Source of the DNA: Burkholderiales bacterium
GTDB taxonomy: Bacteria > Pseudomonadota > Gammaproteobacteria > Burkholderiales > Burkholderiaceae_C
NCBI GenBank assembly: GCA_017302495.1
Contig: JAFLDG010000005.1
Location: 1-37,868 of the forward strand
Direction: 5' to 3'
Length of the DNA stretch: 37,868 nucleotides
Below are positions 7,835 to 16,274 of this stretch, in pieces. The notes under the pieces are model-generated. The model ran no database searches. It was not told where the DNA came from and was given only the letters and a program-made list of their open reading frames with translations. Each line of letters starts with the position of its first letter. Within the stretch, counting starts at the first letter, position 1. The position numbers were made by a program, and so were the translations under genes.

Positions 7835-10504
7835 CTACGGCAGCAGGGCCCCAGACCGATCCAGCGTGACTGGCAAACCGCCGGCAACGCTGACGCTGAA
7901 CGACGTGCCGCTCTTCTGGACTGAGATGGCCACGTTGCGACAGTCCTCGCGAATCACTGTCAGCGCGGCCAGGGTGCCGGCCGACGAAGCAGTGAACCGC
8001 GCCTGGTACTGCTGAGGTCGCGCAAACTCCGGCGCCACCGCGAATCCGCTGGAAGTGGCGAAGCCACCGTTCGTGCCGTAGACACGAATGCAAGCCGCCG
8101 CACCTTCATGGTCGACCCTCGCGGTGTTGTCCGTAGCATTGAAGGGCGCCAGGGCGTTGAAGTTAAGCTCGAAGGTTCGCGCCTTGGCGCTGCTGGCGTA
8201 GTCGTAGACGAGCAGCACTCGCTCGACGCGGTTGTAGGCAACGGTGCGAACGGCGCTTGTCAAAAGCGGGATCCACACCTTCGCCAACTTTTCCCAGCCG
8301 CGGTAGGCCAGCGTGGCGTCACCGGTGGCAACCGTCCAGGATCCTCTTGACTCGAAGTGCACAACTTCGCCGCGGGTGTCCATCGACTGCATCGGCTTGC
8401 CTGGGGCCACAGGGGCCGGCAGCGGTTCGGCCTGCCCGATGCCGCCGTCGAAGGTCAGCGCGTTTTTGTAGCGCGTGGCTCGGCCGACGAGTGCGTGGTG
8501 GTTGGACAGGTACCAGGGGTAGTAGCCGCCGGGAATCAGCAGGCTCTTGCCCCTGGAGATCAGGGCGAAGGCGTTCTGGTCAGCGAAGGAGTGGCCATAG
8601 CTGCCGAAACGGCTGGACCGGAAGTGCACCGTCGACCGGGTTGCCGTCGCGTCCGGTTGGTCGTGAATCGCCACCATGCCCGCGTCCCTGAAGAACCAGG
8701 AGTGCTGGGTCGGCGCCTGCGGTGCCGGGCTCGCACCCGCCATTGCGAAGGCGACGAAGTGATGCGGGCTGAGGTAGGCGTTCGGGTTCGCAGTGCCAGC
8801 GCCCTGGCGCCAGTACCAGCCGAACTGCGGACTGCCGATGACTTGCGCGTAGAGACGTGTCCCGTCCTGCGAGTACGCCGCGTAGTGCCCCTCGTTCTCG
8901 ACCGCATCGCCTGCCGAAGAGAAGTGCTGGGTCAACGGGGTGGTATGGGCCATCAGGTAGTCCGGGAAGTTCCTGACCCAGGGATGCCGAGCCAGGTTGA
9001 ACCCCGTGACCGCCTTGATACTCACGAGGATCTCGGCCAGGTCATTCTGCGCATACCATGCATAGGCGACACCGTTGCCGAAACCGCCGTCGGTGTCGCC
9101 CCAGGCGTCGACGAAGTTCAGCAGCAGGTCCCAACTGGACGCGAGCCAGGCCCGGCTTTCGGGGAAGCCCGCCTCCCCGGCCGTCCAAAGCAAGGCATCG
9201 GCGGCCCGGCGAACCTGGGCGACGACATGCGAGTCGTAGGGGTTGCGGTCCAGCCCCTCGAACTTGGGCAGGACCTGCTCCAGCCGGGCACGCACCGATC
9301 CGACGATCAAGGCTCGCTGATCGAGGGTCAGTGCCGATCGGTACAGATCGAAGCCCCGGCCGAGAACCAGCGCCAGGATCGAATTTGCCGTGTCATGGTT
9401 AGCATCACTGGTGGCACCGTCCGGTGCCCAGGCGGCGATGTTCACCAGTCGAGCGAGACCGGCCTCTCGGAACCGCTCGTCCCCGGACAGCCGCCAGGCA
9501 AAGCCCAGCATCTCGATGTCTTGCTGTTCGAACCTCGCAGTCTGCTGCGTCGCTTCGCGCCACTTCTTCCAGCTGCTCGTCTTTTTCGCCGGCGGAATCG
9601 CCGGCTCCGCGGGCAGCGGGTCCGCCAATGCCCGCTCGGCCTTGTAAAGCAGCACCCGGTAGGCGTCCGCGTACTCGCCCGAGCTGACGAGGTCTCGGAT
9701 GGCCGGGAACGAGAGGCCAGCCGGAAGGATCCTGGGCTTCTCCTTGGCGGCCGCCGCGGTCGCTATGGCTTGCCCGTCTGGCGGCAGGAACACCTCTGCC
9801 TCCGCAGGAACCCGGAAGCGACGGACGTCGGACACTACCGTCCCGACCTTCAGGCGCTTGGACCGGTAGCTGACCTGCCATTCGTAGTCGCCGGCCGGCA
9901 GCGCTGCTGAGTGACGGTAAGAGGCCTGCGTGAGCTGCCGCGAAACGACGGCGGCACCACTCGAAGTCTTGAGAACGAAGGACCAGCCGGCCGAAACATC
10001 CAGGTCGTTCGGCACGCGCCAGCTGAACCTCGGCGGGTTGTACCTGAGGATCTCGCAGTGCCTAGGCAACAGGCGGCGGTTGTTCCAGGTGCCGCCGTCG
10101 ATGAAGTCGCTGCCGGTTGCCCGATCGCAGCCCGATATGAACCCGGAGTCGACGTTGCTCACGGTGGCGGTCAATGCCCGTTCGCGCGTGCTGCCGACGG
10201 GTGCCGGCGAGGTGCGGAAGTCTTCCCGCGGCCAGGCGACCGTGCCGCCGACCTGGCTGCCGGCGTCTTCGTCGTCGACATCGGCCGCTTCCGAAGGCGC
10301 CCGGTCATCGGCGGCACCATCGGATGATGTCGCATCGGCCGTGCCGCCGGCCCCGGGCGCTGGGACTTCAGCTTCAACCTGAAAGGTGGCCGTTTCGGCC
10401 TTCGATGCGCCAGAACCCTGCCCACCGCCACAGCCGACGGCGATGACAGTGCAGAGGATCGAAGCGATGCGGATGGCGCGATGGGGAATACTGGCAACAG
10501 GCAT
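7835..10504 (-). CDS. Heparinase II/III-family putative lipoprotein (copy B)
   Basis: Paralogue of the 1758-4325 gene, about 889 residues from the ATG at 10504 (MPVASIPHRAIRIASILC then TVIAVGC-GGG). That start is chosen because a secretion signal with a Cys-GGG boundary follows at once; the in-frame codons upstream are Arg-rich and lack signal features. A disordered Asp/Ala/Gly linker here is longer than in copy A. Then come the shared GCD...FIDGGTWNNRRLLPR segment, a DUF4962-like domain (YNPPRFSWRVP, YEWQVSYRSK), the toroid and the heparinase II/III C-domain (GHSFADQNAF, GKSLLIPGGY, SNHHALVGR). At the DUF4962 end both copies keep a Cys pair. Candidate catalytic segments differ: ENEGHYAAYSQDG here and DRDNHYETNAHKTS in copy A, so substrate preference may differ. 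Predicted role is degradation or editing of an acidic polysaccharide outside the inner membrane. Confidence 0.85.
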   Translation of the reverse strand: MPVASIPHRAIRIASILCTVIAVGCGGGQGSGASKAETATFQVEAEVPAPGAGGTADATSSDGAADDRAPSEAADVDDEDAGSQVGGTVAWPREDFRTSPAPVGSTRERALTATVSNVDSGFISGCDRATGSDFIDGGTWNNRRLLPRHCEILRYNPPRFSWRVPNDLDVSAGWSFVLKTSSGAAVVSRQLTQASYRHSAALPAGDYEWQVSYRSKRLKVGTVVSDVRRFRVPAEAEVFLPPDGQAIATAAAAKEKPRILPAGLSFPAIRDLVSSGEYADAYRVLLYKAERALADPLPAEPAIPPAKKTSSWKKWREATQQTARFEQQDIEMLGFAWRLSGDERFREAGLARLVNIAAWAPDGATSDANHDTANSILALVLGRGFDLYRSALTLDQRALIVGSVRARLEQVLPKFEGLDRNPYDSHVVAQVRRAADALLWTAGEAGFPESRAWLASSWDLLLNFVDAWGDTDGGFGNGVAYAWYAQNDLAEILVSIKAVTGFNLARHPWVRNFPDYLMAHTTPLTQHFSSAGDAVENEGHYAAYSQDGTRLYAQVIGSPQFGWYWRQGAGTANPNAYLSPHHFVAFAMAGASPAPQAPTQHSWFFRDAGMVAIHDQPDATATRSTVHFRSSRFGSYGHSFADQNAFALISRGKSLLIPGGYYPWYLSNHHALVGRATRYKNALTFDGGIGQAEPLPAPVAPGKPMQSMDTRGEVVHFESRGSWTVATGDATLAYRGWEKLAKVWIPLLTSAVRTVAYNRVERVLLVYDYASSAKARTFELNFNALAPFNATDNTARVDHEGAAACIRVYGTNGGFATSSGFAVAPEFARPQQYQARFTASSAGTLAALTVIREDCRNVAISVQKSGTSFSVSVAGGLPVTLDRSGALLP

Positions 10505-10517
10505 AGGTGACCACCGG

Positions 10518-10531
10518 CGTGCGCGCGCACG
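10518..10531. promoter_or_regulatory. 14-bp perfect palindrome upstream of heparinase-like gene B
   Basis: CGTGCGCGCGCACG is fully self-complementary and lies 13 bp upstream of the gene B start, in the 124-bp divergent region shared with the GT-C gene. Alternating CG runs arise easily at this GC content, so an operator role is only a possibility. No clear promoter was recognised in this gap. Confidence 0.2.
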
Positions 10532-10628
10532 TCTACTATTTGGCATGGGAGGCGGCCGGCCGAGGGCGGGTCGCAAGGCGCCGCGGAGGATCCCATACCA
10601 TTCATGAAAGCTTCGTATCGGCTTGTGA

Positions 10629-12389
10629 ATGTCTCGGCCCGACTGCAACAGACACCCGCCGGGCCAGCCTGACGTTCCGAGCCCGGGTACCACCGATCTG
10701 CGCACCCGCGGGCGCCCACCTTCCGGACGCTGGACTTGGTTGTGTGCTCTGACGTGGCTGGTCTGCGGCGCGCTCTACCTGGCGTTGCCGCCGAGCCCCG
10801 ACCAGTTCAATCACGCCTACCTCGGTTGGCGGTTGCTGATGGGGGACGTGCCCTATCGCGACACGATCGACATGAACTGGCCGGGCGTCTGGTGGCTGCA
10901 CGCGATGGCCACGGGCATCTTCGGTGTCCGCATGTGGTCCTGGCGCGCGTTCGACTACCTGCTCTTCGGCATCACCTGCATCTTCCTGTGCGACCTGGTA
11001 AGGCGCGCCGCGGGCGGCCGGGCGGCGAGGATCTGCGCCGTGACGAGCCCGGTGCTTTACGTCACGAGCGGCTACTGGATCGCAGGTCAGCACGACATGA
11101 GCGCGGCGCAGTTCCTCGTCGCCGCGCTGTGGGCCCATGTCCGGGGCCACGAGACGCCCGCCGGACGCTGGCAGTTTCTTGCCGGGGCCATGCTGGCCGC
11201 CGCCATGCTGAACAAGCCGACGGTCGGCATCATGCTGCCCTTGCTCGTGTTGCACGCGCTGATGCTGGGCGCATCGCCACGCCGCGTCGTCGCCGTCGCC
11301 GCGGCAACGACGGCCGGACTGCTCGCGACGCTTGCCGCGGCCGCGGCCGCGGCAATCACCCACGGCACGACGGCGCGGGAGTTGTTCGACGCGACGATCG
11401 TCTTCAACGCCGCAGCGCAGTATGCCGGCTTGCCCGACGCGCTGCCGCGTCGACCCAGGAGCATCGGGATCGACTTCCTGATGTTTCATGGGTGGCGCTG
11501 GGCGGACCTCGCGCTTGCCGCCGTGGCAGCCACGATATGGCTGGCAAGGTCGGCGAACCGTTCAGCGGCAGGCACCGCCTTCGGCGTGCTCTGGCTGACG
11601 GGGGTGTTGTCCTACTTCGTCCAGGGGCGCGGCTTCAGCTACCACCTCGCGCCGGCGCTGCTGGCACTGTTCGGCCTGCTGCCGATCGCTCTCGACCTTC
11701 TGAGCGCCCGCGGGGCCGGGTCCGGTGAGCTGGGCTCGCAGGATCGGCGGAATCATCCGCCGCGGCCGCTGCGACGCAAGATCGCACTGGGAATACTGAG
11801 CTGCGCGCTTGGCGTTCTGCTGCTCAACCGGCTGCACGCGTCCTATGGCGGGTTGCCCCGGGCGTTATGGTCCCGAGACGAATCCTTCCACCTGGAGCGC
11901 TTCAGGGCGAACGACGGAATTTCGGTTGCCGAAGCTGTCGGGCTGGCCGAACTGGCGCGCACTGCAGCGGATCCCGACTGTTTTCTGATGGTTGGAAGCG
12001 GCAGCGCGATCAACTATCTTTCGGAACGCCGGCAGCCGACTCGCTTCTATTATTTTCCGATGATTGCGCAATCGATCCCTCCGCTGCCGATGGCGGCAAA
12101 CTGGAGAGCATTATGGTCTGCAGACCTTCGATCGTCGGACTGCCTCCACGTCGGCGTAAGCGGCGAGATCATCGAACGATGGTCGAGTGGGGATGAAGAA
12201 ATAGCCGCGGTCCTGGAGAATCTCCTTCGTCGCTACGATCTCGTCACCCGCGCGGGGGATAAGGGGAGCTTCTCCCTCTATCGTCGCCGCATGCGTCAGG
12301 CGCCATCACCCGCGGGACCCGAAAATCAGTATCGGCAAGACATACCCTCGGGGCGGAACGCACCGGGACAGGCAGCAGATCGAGAATGA
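10629..12389 (+). CDS. Polytopic membrane glycosyltransferase, GT-C/ArnT-PMT-like
   Basis: 586 residues with many hydrophobic helices between about residues 35 and 410, then a soluble C-terminal part. Near the first periplasmic loop it has MGDVPYRDTIDMNWPG, matching the acidic YRD..D...PG loop typical of GT39/83-type (PMT, ArnT) lipid-phosphate-sugar-dependent transferases. Such enzymes take a sugar from a polyprenyl-phosphate donor on the periplasmic face. The start at 10629 has only a weak ribosome-binding site, and a slightly later start before the first helix (about residue 36) cannot be excluded. The gene is opposite in orientation to the eps operon and convergent with its last gene, 40 bp away. 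It probably decorates the polymer or a lipid carrier. The sugar is unknown. Confidence 0.7.
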   Translation: MSRPDCNRHPPGQPDVPSPGTTDLRTRGRPPSGRWTWLCALTWLVCGALYLALPPSPDQFNHAYLGWRLLMGDVPYRDTIDMNWPGVWWLHAMATGIFGVRMWSWRAFDYLLFGITCIFLCDLVRRAAGGRAARICAVTSPVLYVTSGYWIAGQHDMSAAQFLVAALWAHVRGHETPAGRWQFLAGAMLAAAMLNKPTVGIMLPLLVLHALMLGASPRRVVAVAAATTAGLLATLAAAAAAAITHGTTARELFDATIVFNAAAQYAGLPDALPRRPRSIGIDFLMFHGWRWADLALAAVAATIWLARSANRSAAGTAFGVLWLTGVLSYFVQGRGFSYHLAPALLALFGLLPIALDLLSARGAGSGELGSQDRRNHPPRPLRRKIALGILSCALGVLLLNRLHASYGGLPRALWSRDESFHLERFRANDGISVAEAVGLAELARTAADPDCFLMVGSGSAINYLSERRQPTRFYYFPMIAQSIPPLPMAANWRALWSADLRSSDCLHVGVSGEIIERWSSGDEEIAAVLENLLRRYDLVTRAGDKGSFSLYRRRMRQAPSPAGPENQYRQDIPSGRNAPGQAADRE

Positions 12390-12429
12390 AGCCGATGGCG
12401 TCCTGCCCGACTGGCCGCAGGGTCTAGCG

Positions 12430-13380
12430 TCAGAGGCGGTAGCCCCAACGCTGCAGGACGGATCCCTGTAAATCATTGACGATCGCGATCTGCTCGGCCG
12501 ACCATTTTTTCCGCCAAGCCTCGCTCTGGGGCCTCAAACCCAGCGACTCGACCCCCTTGCGGTAGCAGGGGTCGCTGTCTGTACGAATCCCGAGAAAGTC
12601 GAAGGCCCGCTCGGTCTCCCGGGTCGGGGCCGCGAGCAGATCCTCGAATCGCATCTGCAGCACCCTTTGCGGATGCAGCAGCCTGAGCCCCTCTTCGATC
12701 AGCGCCAGTTCCTGCTTCCAGTTCTCTGCCGCCAGAGCCAATTCATCGGCACCTGCACCGACCATCTGGCGGGGCGTCCGGCCGGCCCAGAAGAGGGTGT
12801 GATCGCTCCACCAGCCCACGCCGAGCAGCGAGTGCGCGACAGACCTGCCGTCCCGAACCAGGTGGATATACCGCGCCTCCGGCAGCGCCTGCTTCAACCA
12901 GGCGATCCGACGGTTGTTCGCCGTCCGCTTCGCAACGACGACGGTTGCGCCGGACCGACGGCGGATGCCCTCCAGGGTCCGCGCCAAGCGCTCACAGGCC
13001 GTTGGATCCGGCGCCTGGCCGGGTGCTGGCGTGAGCGGAATCCCACAATGTCGATAGATGCCCTCGCCCTCGGTCGGCGTGGGCACGATGGTCCGCAGCA
13101 AGGCCCGCGGTCGATCGAGGTAGGCGGCGCCCTCGGCGTCGAACCAAGACCACCGCTTGAGCACCGGCCATGCGGCGGGCACCCGATTCAGCGTCGACAG
13201 CCACACCAGCCCGGGCCAGCGGCCCACGAAGTTGCTGACGAACCCCACCGCCGCGTGCATGGCCAGGAGCTTGTGCACCAACGTGGTTCCGCTGCGTCCG
13301 GCACCGATGACGAAGACCACGCCGCCGCCCGCGCGATACGCCGAGGTGGCGGGCATGGTCGCTTCGTCCGCTGCGTTCAA
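12430..13380 (-). CDS. Sulfotransferase 1 (PAPS-dependent)
   Basis: 316 residues from a TTG at 13380; an ATG at 13356 is the alternative. GGGGGGA lies 8 nt before the TTG, whereas the ATG has no clear site. The 5'-phosphosulfate loop of the sulfotransferase family is FVIGAGRSGTTLVHKLL. The 3'-phosphate-binding segment is IHLVRDGRSVAHSLL, with the Arg and Ser expected. FEDLLAAPTRETERAFDFLG matches the family C-terminal region. There is no signal peptide, so it acts in the cytosol where PAPS is available. It is the last gene of the minus-strand operon, 90 bp after the previous stop. The acceptor is presumably the EPS repeat unit or its lipid-linked form. The three neighbouring sulfotransferases differ strongly in sequence, suggesting different positions or sugars. 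Confidence 0.85.
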   Translation of the reverse strand: MNAADEATMPATSAYRAGGGVVFVIGAGRSGTTLVHKLLAMHAAVGFVSNFVGRWPGLVWLSTLNRVPAAWPVLKRWSWFDAEGAAYLDRPRALLRTIVPTPTEGEGIYRHCGIPLTPAPGQAPDPTACERLARTLEGIRRRSGATVVVAKRTANNRRIAWLKQALPEARYIHLVRDGRSVAHSLLGVGWWSDHTLFWAGRTPRQMVGAGADELALAAENWKQELALIEEGLRLLHPQRVLQMRFEDLLAAPTRETERAFDFLGIRTDSDPCYRKGVESLGLRPQSEAWRKKWSAEQIAIVNDLQGSVLQRWGYRL

Positions 13381-13470
13381 GCTCTCGATCCCCCCGCCGA
13401 CCGAGATCCGGTCGAGGCACGGAACGAGGGCCCGCTGGGGCCGGCGGACTGATGCACGCGCGACCCCGGT

Positions 13471-14502
13471 TCAGTTCCCGGCATGGCCGCCCCTTTCGTC
13501 TCCTCCGCTTGCCGTCTCGGTCAGCAGACCGGCCCCGGGTTTGCGCGGGCCTTGGTCAGCCCCCGGGAACGGGTACCCGAGACCAGCCATGGTCTTCGCC
13601 CCATGGCTGCCAAAGTAGGCGAGCTGATTCGCCGAGAGCTCCGTGCGCCAACGCTCATCGGATCTGATCGAGGCTGTCTTCAGCGTGTTCTTGTTGCCGG
13701 CGAGGATATGACTGTTCTCGTCGCTGAATTCCCCGCCGATTGCCACGGCAGGCAGACCCAGGAACTCGTAGACCCGCCGAATCTCCGCCTCCGGCTTCGA
13801 CACCAGGTTTTCGTAGTAGACCCTCAGCACATGCTCGGGTCGAACATCCCGATCCAACCATCTCAGCGCACGGTCGTAATACTTCGTCCATGAGTTCAGG
13901 CTGTTCTTGATGCCGGCACCACTGCGAAGATTCGATGCCATGACACCTCGGCCATCCCGGGAGAGCAGGATTATTCTGCTGGTCTCCGGTCTGGCGCGAT
14001 AAAGGCCGACCGCAGCCTTCAAATCCTTGCTCGAGTCGGCGAGCAAACTGCTCCCGCTCTGCAGTCGCATCGCGTCGTGCACCCGAGCGTGTTCGGCGAT
14101 CCACTTCTGATAGCGCCTCGCCAGAACCGACGTGCTTAGATCGATTCCTGCCGAATGCAAGAAGTCAAGCCAACCGGCATAAACGGTTCGACCCAGAAGG
14201 TACCATTTTGTCTGCCTCGAACGATCGACCTCGTGTGTCGACCGAAACAAACCAAGCTCGAGTGCATACGGGTTTTGCCACAGGTCCACTCCCAAAGGCT
14301 TTCCGAGTTGTTCCACGACTGGAACCCAGAATGGACAGGACCGGATGTGCTCGCCACACGAACACTTCGTGTTCAACGCGATGTTCTTGGGCAACCGCTT
14401 CACTTCGCCGGCAGCAAGGGCGGACGGATGCGAGCCGATCATGCGGTCGAGCAGAGTCGATCCGGAGTGGCCCGAGGAACATATGTATACCAAGTCGATC
14501 AT
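13471..14502 (-). CDS. Sulfotransferase 2 (PAPS-dependent)
   Basis: 343 residues. The N-terminus goes straight into the PAPS loop (DLVYICSSGHSGSTLLDRMI), so no signal peptide is present. The 3'-phosphate site is IILLSRDGRGVMASNLRSG, and YENLVSKPEAEIRRVYEFLG is the family C-terminal segment. A cysteine group (KCSCGEHIRSCPFW, about residues 47-60) may bind a metal or form structural bonds; this is unusual for the family. The ribosome-binding site is weak. The stop lies 90 bp before the next gene and the start follows sulfotransferase 3 by 28 bp. This looks like the Sulfotransfer_3-like branch. The acceptor is unknown; a sugar hydroxyl or amine of the EPS is the likely target from context. Confidence 0.8.
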   Translation of the reverse strand: MIDLVYICSSGHSGSTLLDRMIGSHPSALAAGEVKRLPKNIALNTKCSCGEHIRSCPFWVPVVEQLGKPLGVDLWQNPYALELGLFRSTHEVDRSRQTKWYLLGRTVYAGWLDFLHSAGIDLSTSVLARRYQKWIAEHARVHDAMRLQSGSSLLADSSKDLKAAVGLYRARPETSRIILLSRDGRGVMASNLRSGAGIKNSLNSWTKYYDRALRWLDRDVRPEHVLRVYYENLVSKPEAEIRRVYEFLGLPAVAIGGEFSDENSHILAGNKNTLKTASIRSDERWRTELSANQLAYFGSHGAKTMAGLGYPFPGADQGPRKPGAGLLTETASGGDERGGHAGN

Positions 14503-14530
14503 GACTTACCAACGGTACGGCGAGAATCGA

Positions 14531-15412
14531 TCACTGCTCCCTCCATCTCGACAAATCGAGGCCGATCAGGGCCTCCAGATCGAGAATCTCTTGCTGATAG
14601 ATGGAGCGCAAGAGCTGGCGCGCCGGTTCGGACATGCCGCGTTCGTACTCGTTGCGATCGGATACCGCGTTGCCGAGGTCACGCAACAGGTTCTGGCGGC
14701 CGGAAATCCGCTTCACCGCCCGCCGCAGCGGCCTCAGCCACTCGACCCCTCTCAGCCCCCGGGCGACCTTCATGCTGCCGGTCATCCGCGGGGCCGCCTC
14801 GTTCACCCGACGGCCAAGGGTGCTCGGACTGAATCCGGCTTGAAGACCCATGCTGCGAAGCACTGCGTCGAGGAAATGGCGCGGATCGGCAACCAGATCT
14901 TCATAGAGAACCACCGCCACGCGGTCCCGCGGAAAAAACGCGAACAGGCGCTCGAGGTGACGCGCGTAGAAGCCGTGCTCGACGAACCACGGGAAGAACA
15001 TGAGGTGCTCGATCGCTTCCTCGAAGCTGTAATCGATCCGACCGAACTTCTTCTCGTGCCAGAACTGCGAAAAAGCCCGTTCGACCGGGTTTCGCAAACT
15101 GATCACGAAGCGTGCCTGCGGGTAATGATGGGCCACCCGTCGGGCTGCCACCGGCGAACGCAGGTAGGTGGGGGAGGCGTCCACCTTCACCTGGCCCGGC
15201 ATCGCGGCCGCGAAGTGGGCCTCGTAGGACTCGATGCCCTCGTGGTAGCGCAGGTCGAAGAATCGCAGCGAGTCGGATTGCGGAACGAAGACCTCCGGGT
15301 GTTCGAGCAGGCACCGGTGAATCCAGGTCGACGCGGCCTTGGACACACCGAAGAGGAAGACGTCCGGCCCGCCGGGGCGAGCAGACGCGGTTGGCGTTGA
15401 GCTCAATTCCAT
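14531..15412 (-). CDS. Sulfotransferase 3 (heparan-sulfate-sulfotransferase-like)
   Basis: 293 residues from the ATG at 15412. The PAPS loop is VFLFGVSKAASTWIHRCLLE, where SKAAST replaces the usual KxGT. The 3'-phosphate site is FVISLRNPVERAFSQFWH. R-N/D-P-V-E-R-A-x-S is characteristic of the Sulfotransfer_1 branch that includes heparan sulfate N- and O-sulfotransferases. VDASPTYL and YEDLVADPRHFLDAVLRSMG also fit. It lies 49 bp downstream of the NodB-type deacetylase gene, an order that recalls the fused animal N-deacetylase/N-sulfotransferase. No clear ribosome-binding site was seen. Cytosolic location is inferred. The acceptor is not proven. Confidence 0.85.
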   Translation of the reverse strand: MELSSTPTASARPGGPDVFLFGVSKAASTWIHRCLLEHPEVFVPQSDSLRFFDLRYHEGIESYEAHFAAAMPGQVKVDASPTYLRSPVAARRVAHHYPQARFVISLRNPVERAFSQFWHEKKFGRIDYSFEEAIEHLMFFPWFVEHGFYARHLERLFAFFPRDRVAVVLYEDLVADPRHFLDAVLRSMGLQAGFSPSTLGRRVNEAAPRMTGSMKVARGLRGVEWLRPLRRAVKRISGRQNLLRDLGNAVSDRNEYERGMSEPARQLLRSIYQQEILDLEALIGLDLSRWREQ

Positions 15413-15461
15413 TGCATGGTGATCGGATGTGGCTGCAGGGTGCGGACGAGTGTCTCGACGC

Positions 15462-16274
15462 TCAGTTTGCAGTTCGCGCAGAAGGGTCCCGCGCCGCAAG
15501 CACTCCCGCGCGGACGAGCCAGCGCCGCGCGGCGGCCCGCGCCAGCGACCATGGCGGCATGTCGTGCGATCCGATCCGCAGCTTGAACTTGAACTGCACA
15601 AGCGAATCGCCGCCCATGATCTCGGTGCGATGGAGCGCGAACGGGTCCGCGCCGGGCCGATTCAGGCCGGCCCGAGTGGTGCACGCGCTCTCGTAGCCCG
15701 CCTCGCGTACCGCCCGGGTGGCTGAGGCGTCGCGACTCCCGTAAGGGAAGGCGAAGTGGAGCACGGGCTTGCCGAGGATGTCCTCGAGCTGCTGTCGGCT
15801 CTCGACCAGTTCGGCGCCGAGGCGAGCCCCGTCGAGCCCCGCCAACCGCACGTGATTCACCGTGTGCGAACCGATCGTCACGCCCTCTCGATCGAGTTCG
15901 CGCAGCTGCCCGGCGGTCAACATCCGCCGCTCGGGATGACCGAGGCGAGTCATCCACTCGTTGCGCCCGCCGATCAGCCCCGAGACCACGAAGACGGTCG
16001 CGGGGAAGCCGAAGCGCTTCAGCACCGGCAGCGCCTGCTCGTGTGTGCAGGCCGTCCCGTCGTCGAAGGTGATCACGGCCGAACGTTCCGGCACAGGTCG
16101 GTTGCGGGCCGACGCGAGCACGTACTCGGACAAGGGGATCACGTTCCAGCCATCTCGGCTCAGGCACTCCATCTGCCGGACGAAATTCTCGGGCGGGCAG
16201 CACAGCCTGCTCTCCGCGGCGCCGCGAGGCATGCCGATCACGTGGTACATCAGGATGACGCAGCGCGGGCTCAT
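15462..16274 (-). CDS. Polysaccharide deacetylase, NodB/CE4 family
   Basis: 270 residues. The start at 16274 overlaps the previous stop in an ATGA arrangement. The N-terminus CVILMYHVIG is typical of deacetylases in exosortase-linked EPS clusters and is not a signal peptide, so the enzyme is predicted cytosolic. CE4 motifs are visible: TFDDG (catalytic and metal Asp), GSHTVNH (metal His pair) and FAFPYG (motif 3). The predicted reaction is removal of an N- or O-acetyl group from a sugar, probably on the lipid-linked repeat unit before export because the PAPS sulfotransferases share that compartment. It sits between the GT2-Wzx fusion and sulfotransferase 3. A free amine made here could be the acceptor for sulfation. 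Confidence 0.85.
   Translation of the reverse strand: MSPRCVILMYHVIGMPRGAAESRLCCPPENFVRQMECLSRDGWNVIPLSEYVLASARNRPVPERSAVITFDDGTACTHEQALPVLKRFGFPATVFVVSGLIGGRNEWMTRLGHPERRMLTAGQLRELDREGVTIGSHTVNHVRLAGLDGARLGAELVESRQQLEDILGKPVLHFAFPYGSRDASATRAVREAGYESACTTRAGLNRPGADPFALHRTEIMGGDSLVQFKFKLRIGSHDMPPWSLARAAARRWLVRAGVLAARDPSARTAN

Noticed and set aside
15413..15601. Upstream extension of sulfotransferase 3.
   Set aside because: It overlaps the deacetylase C-terminus and has no sulfotransferase features; the ATG at 15412 precedes the PAPS loop at the usual distance.
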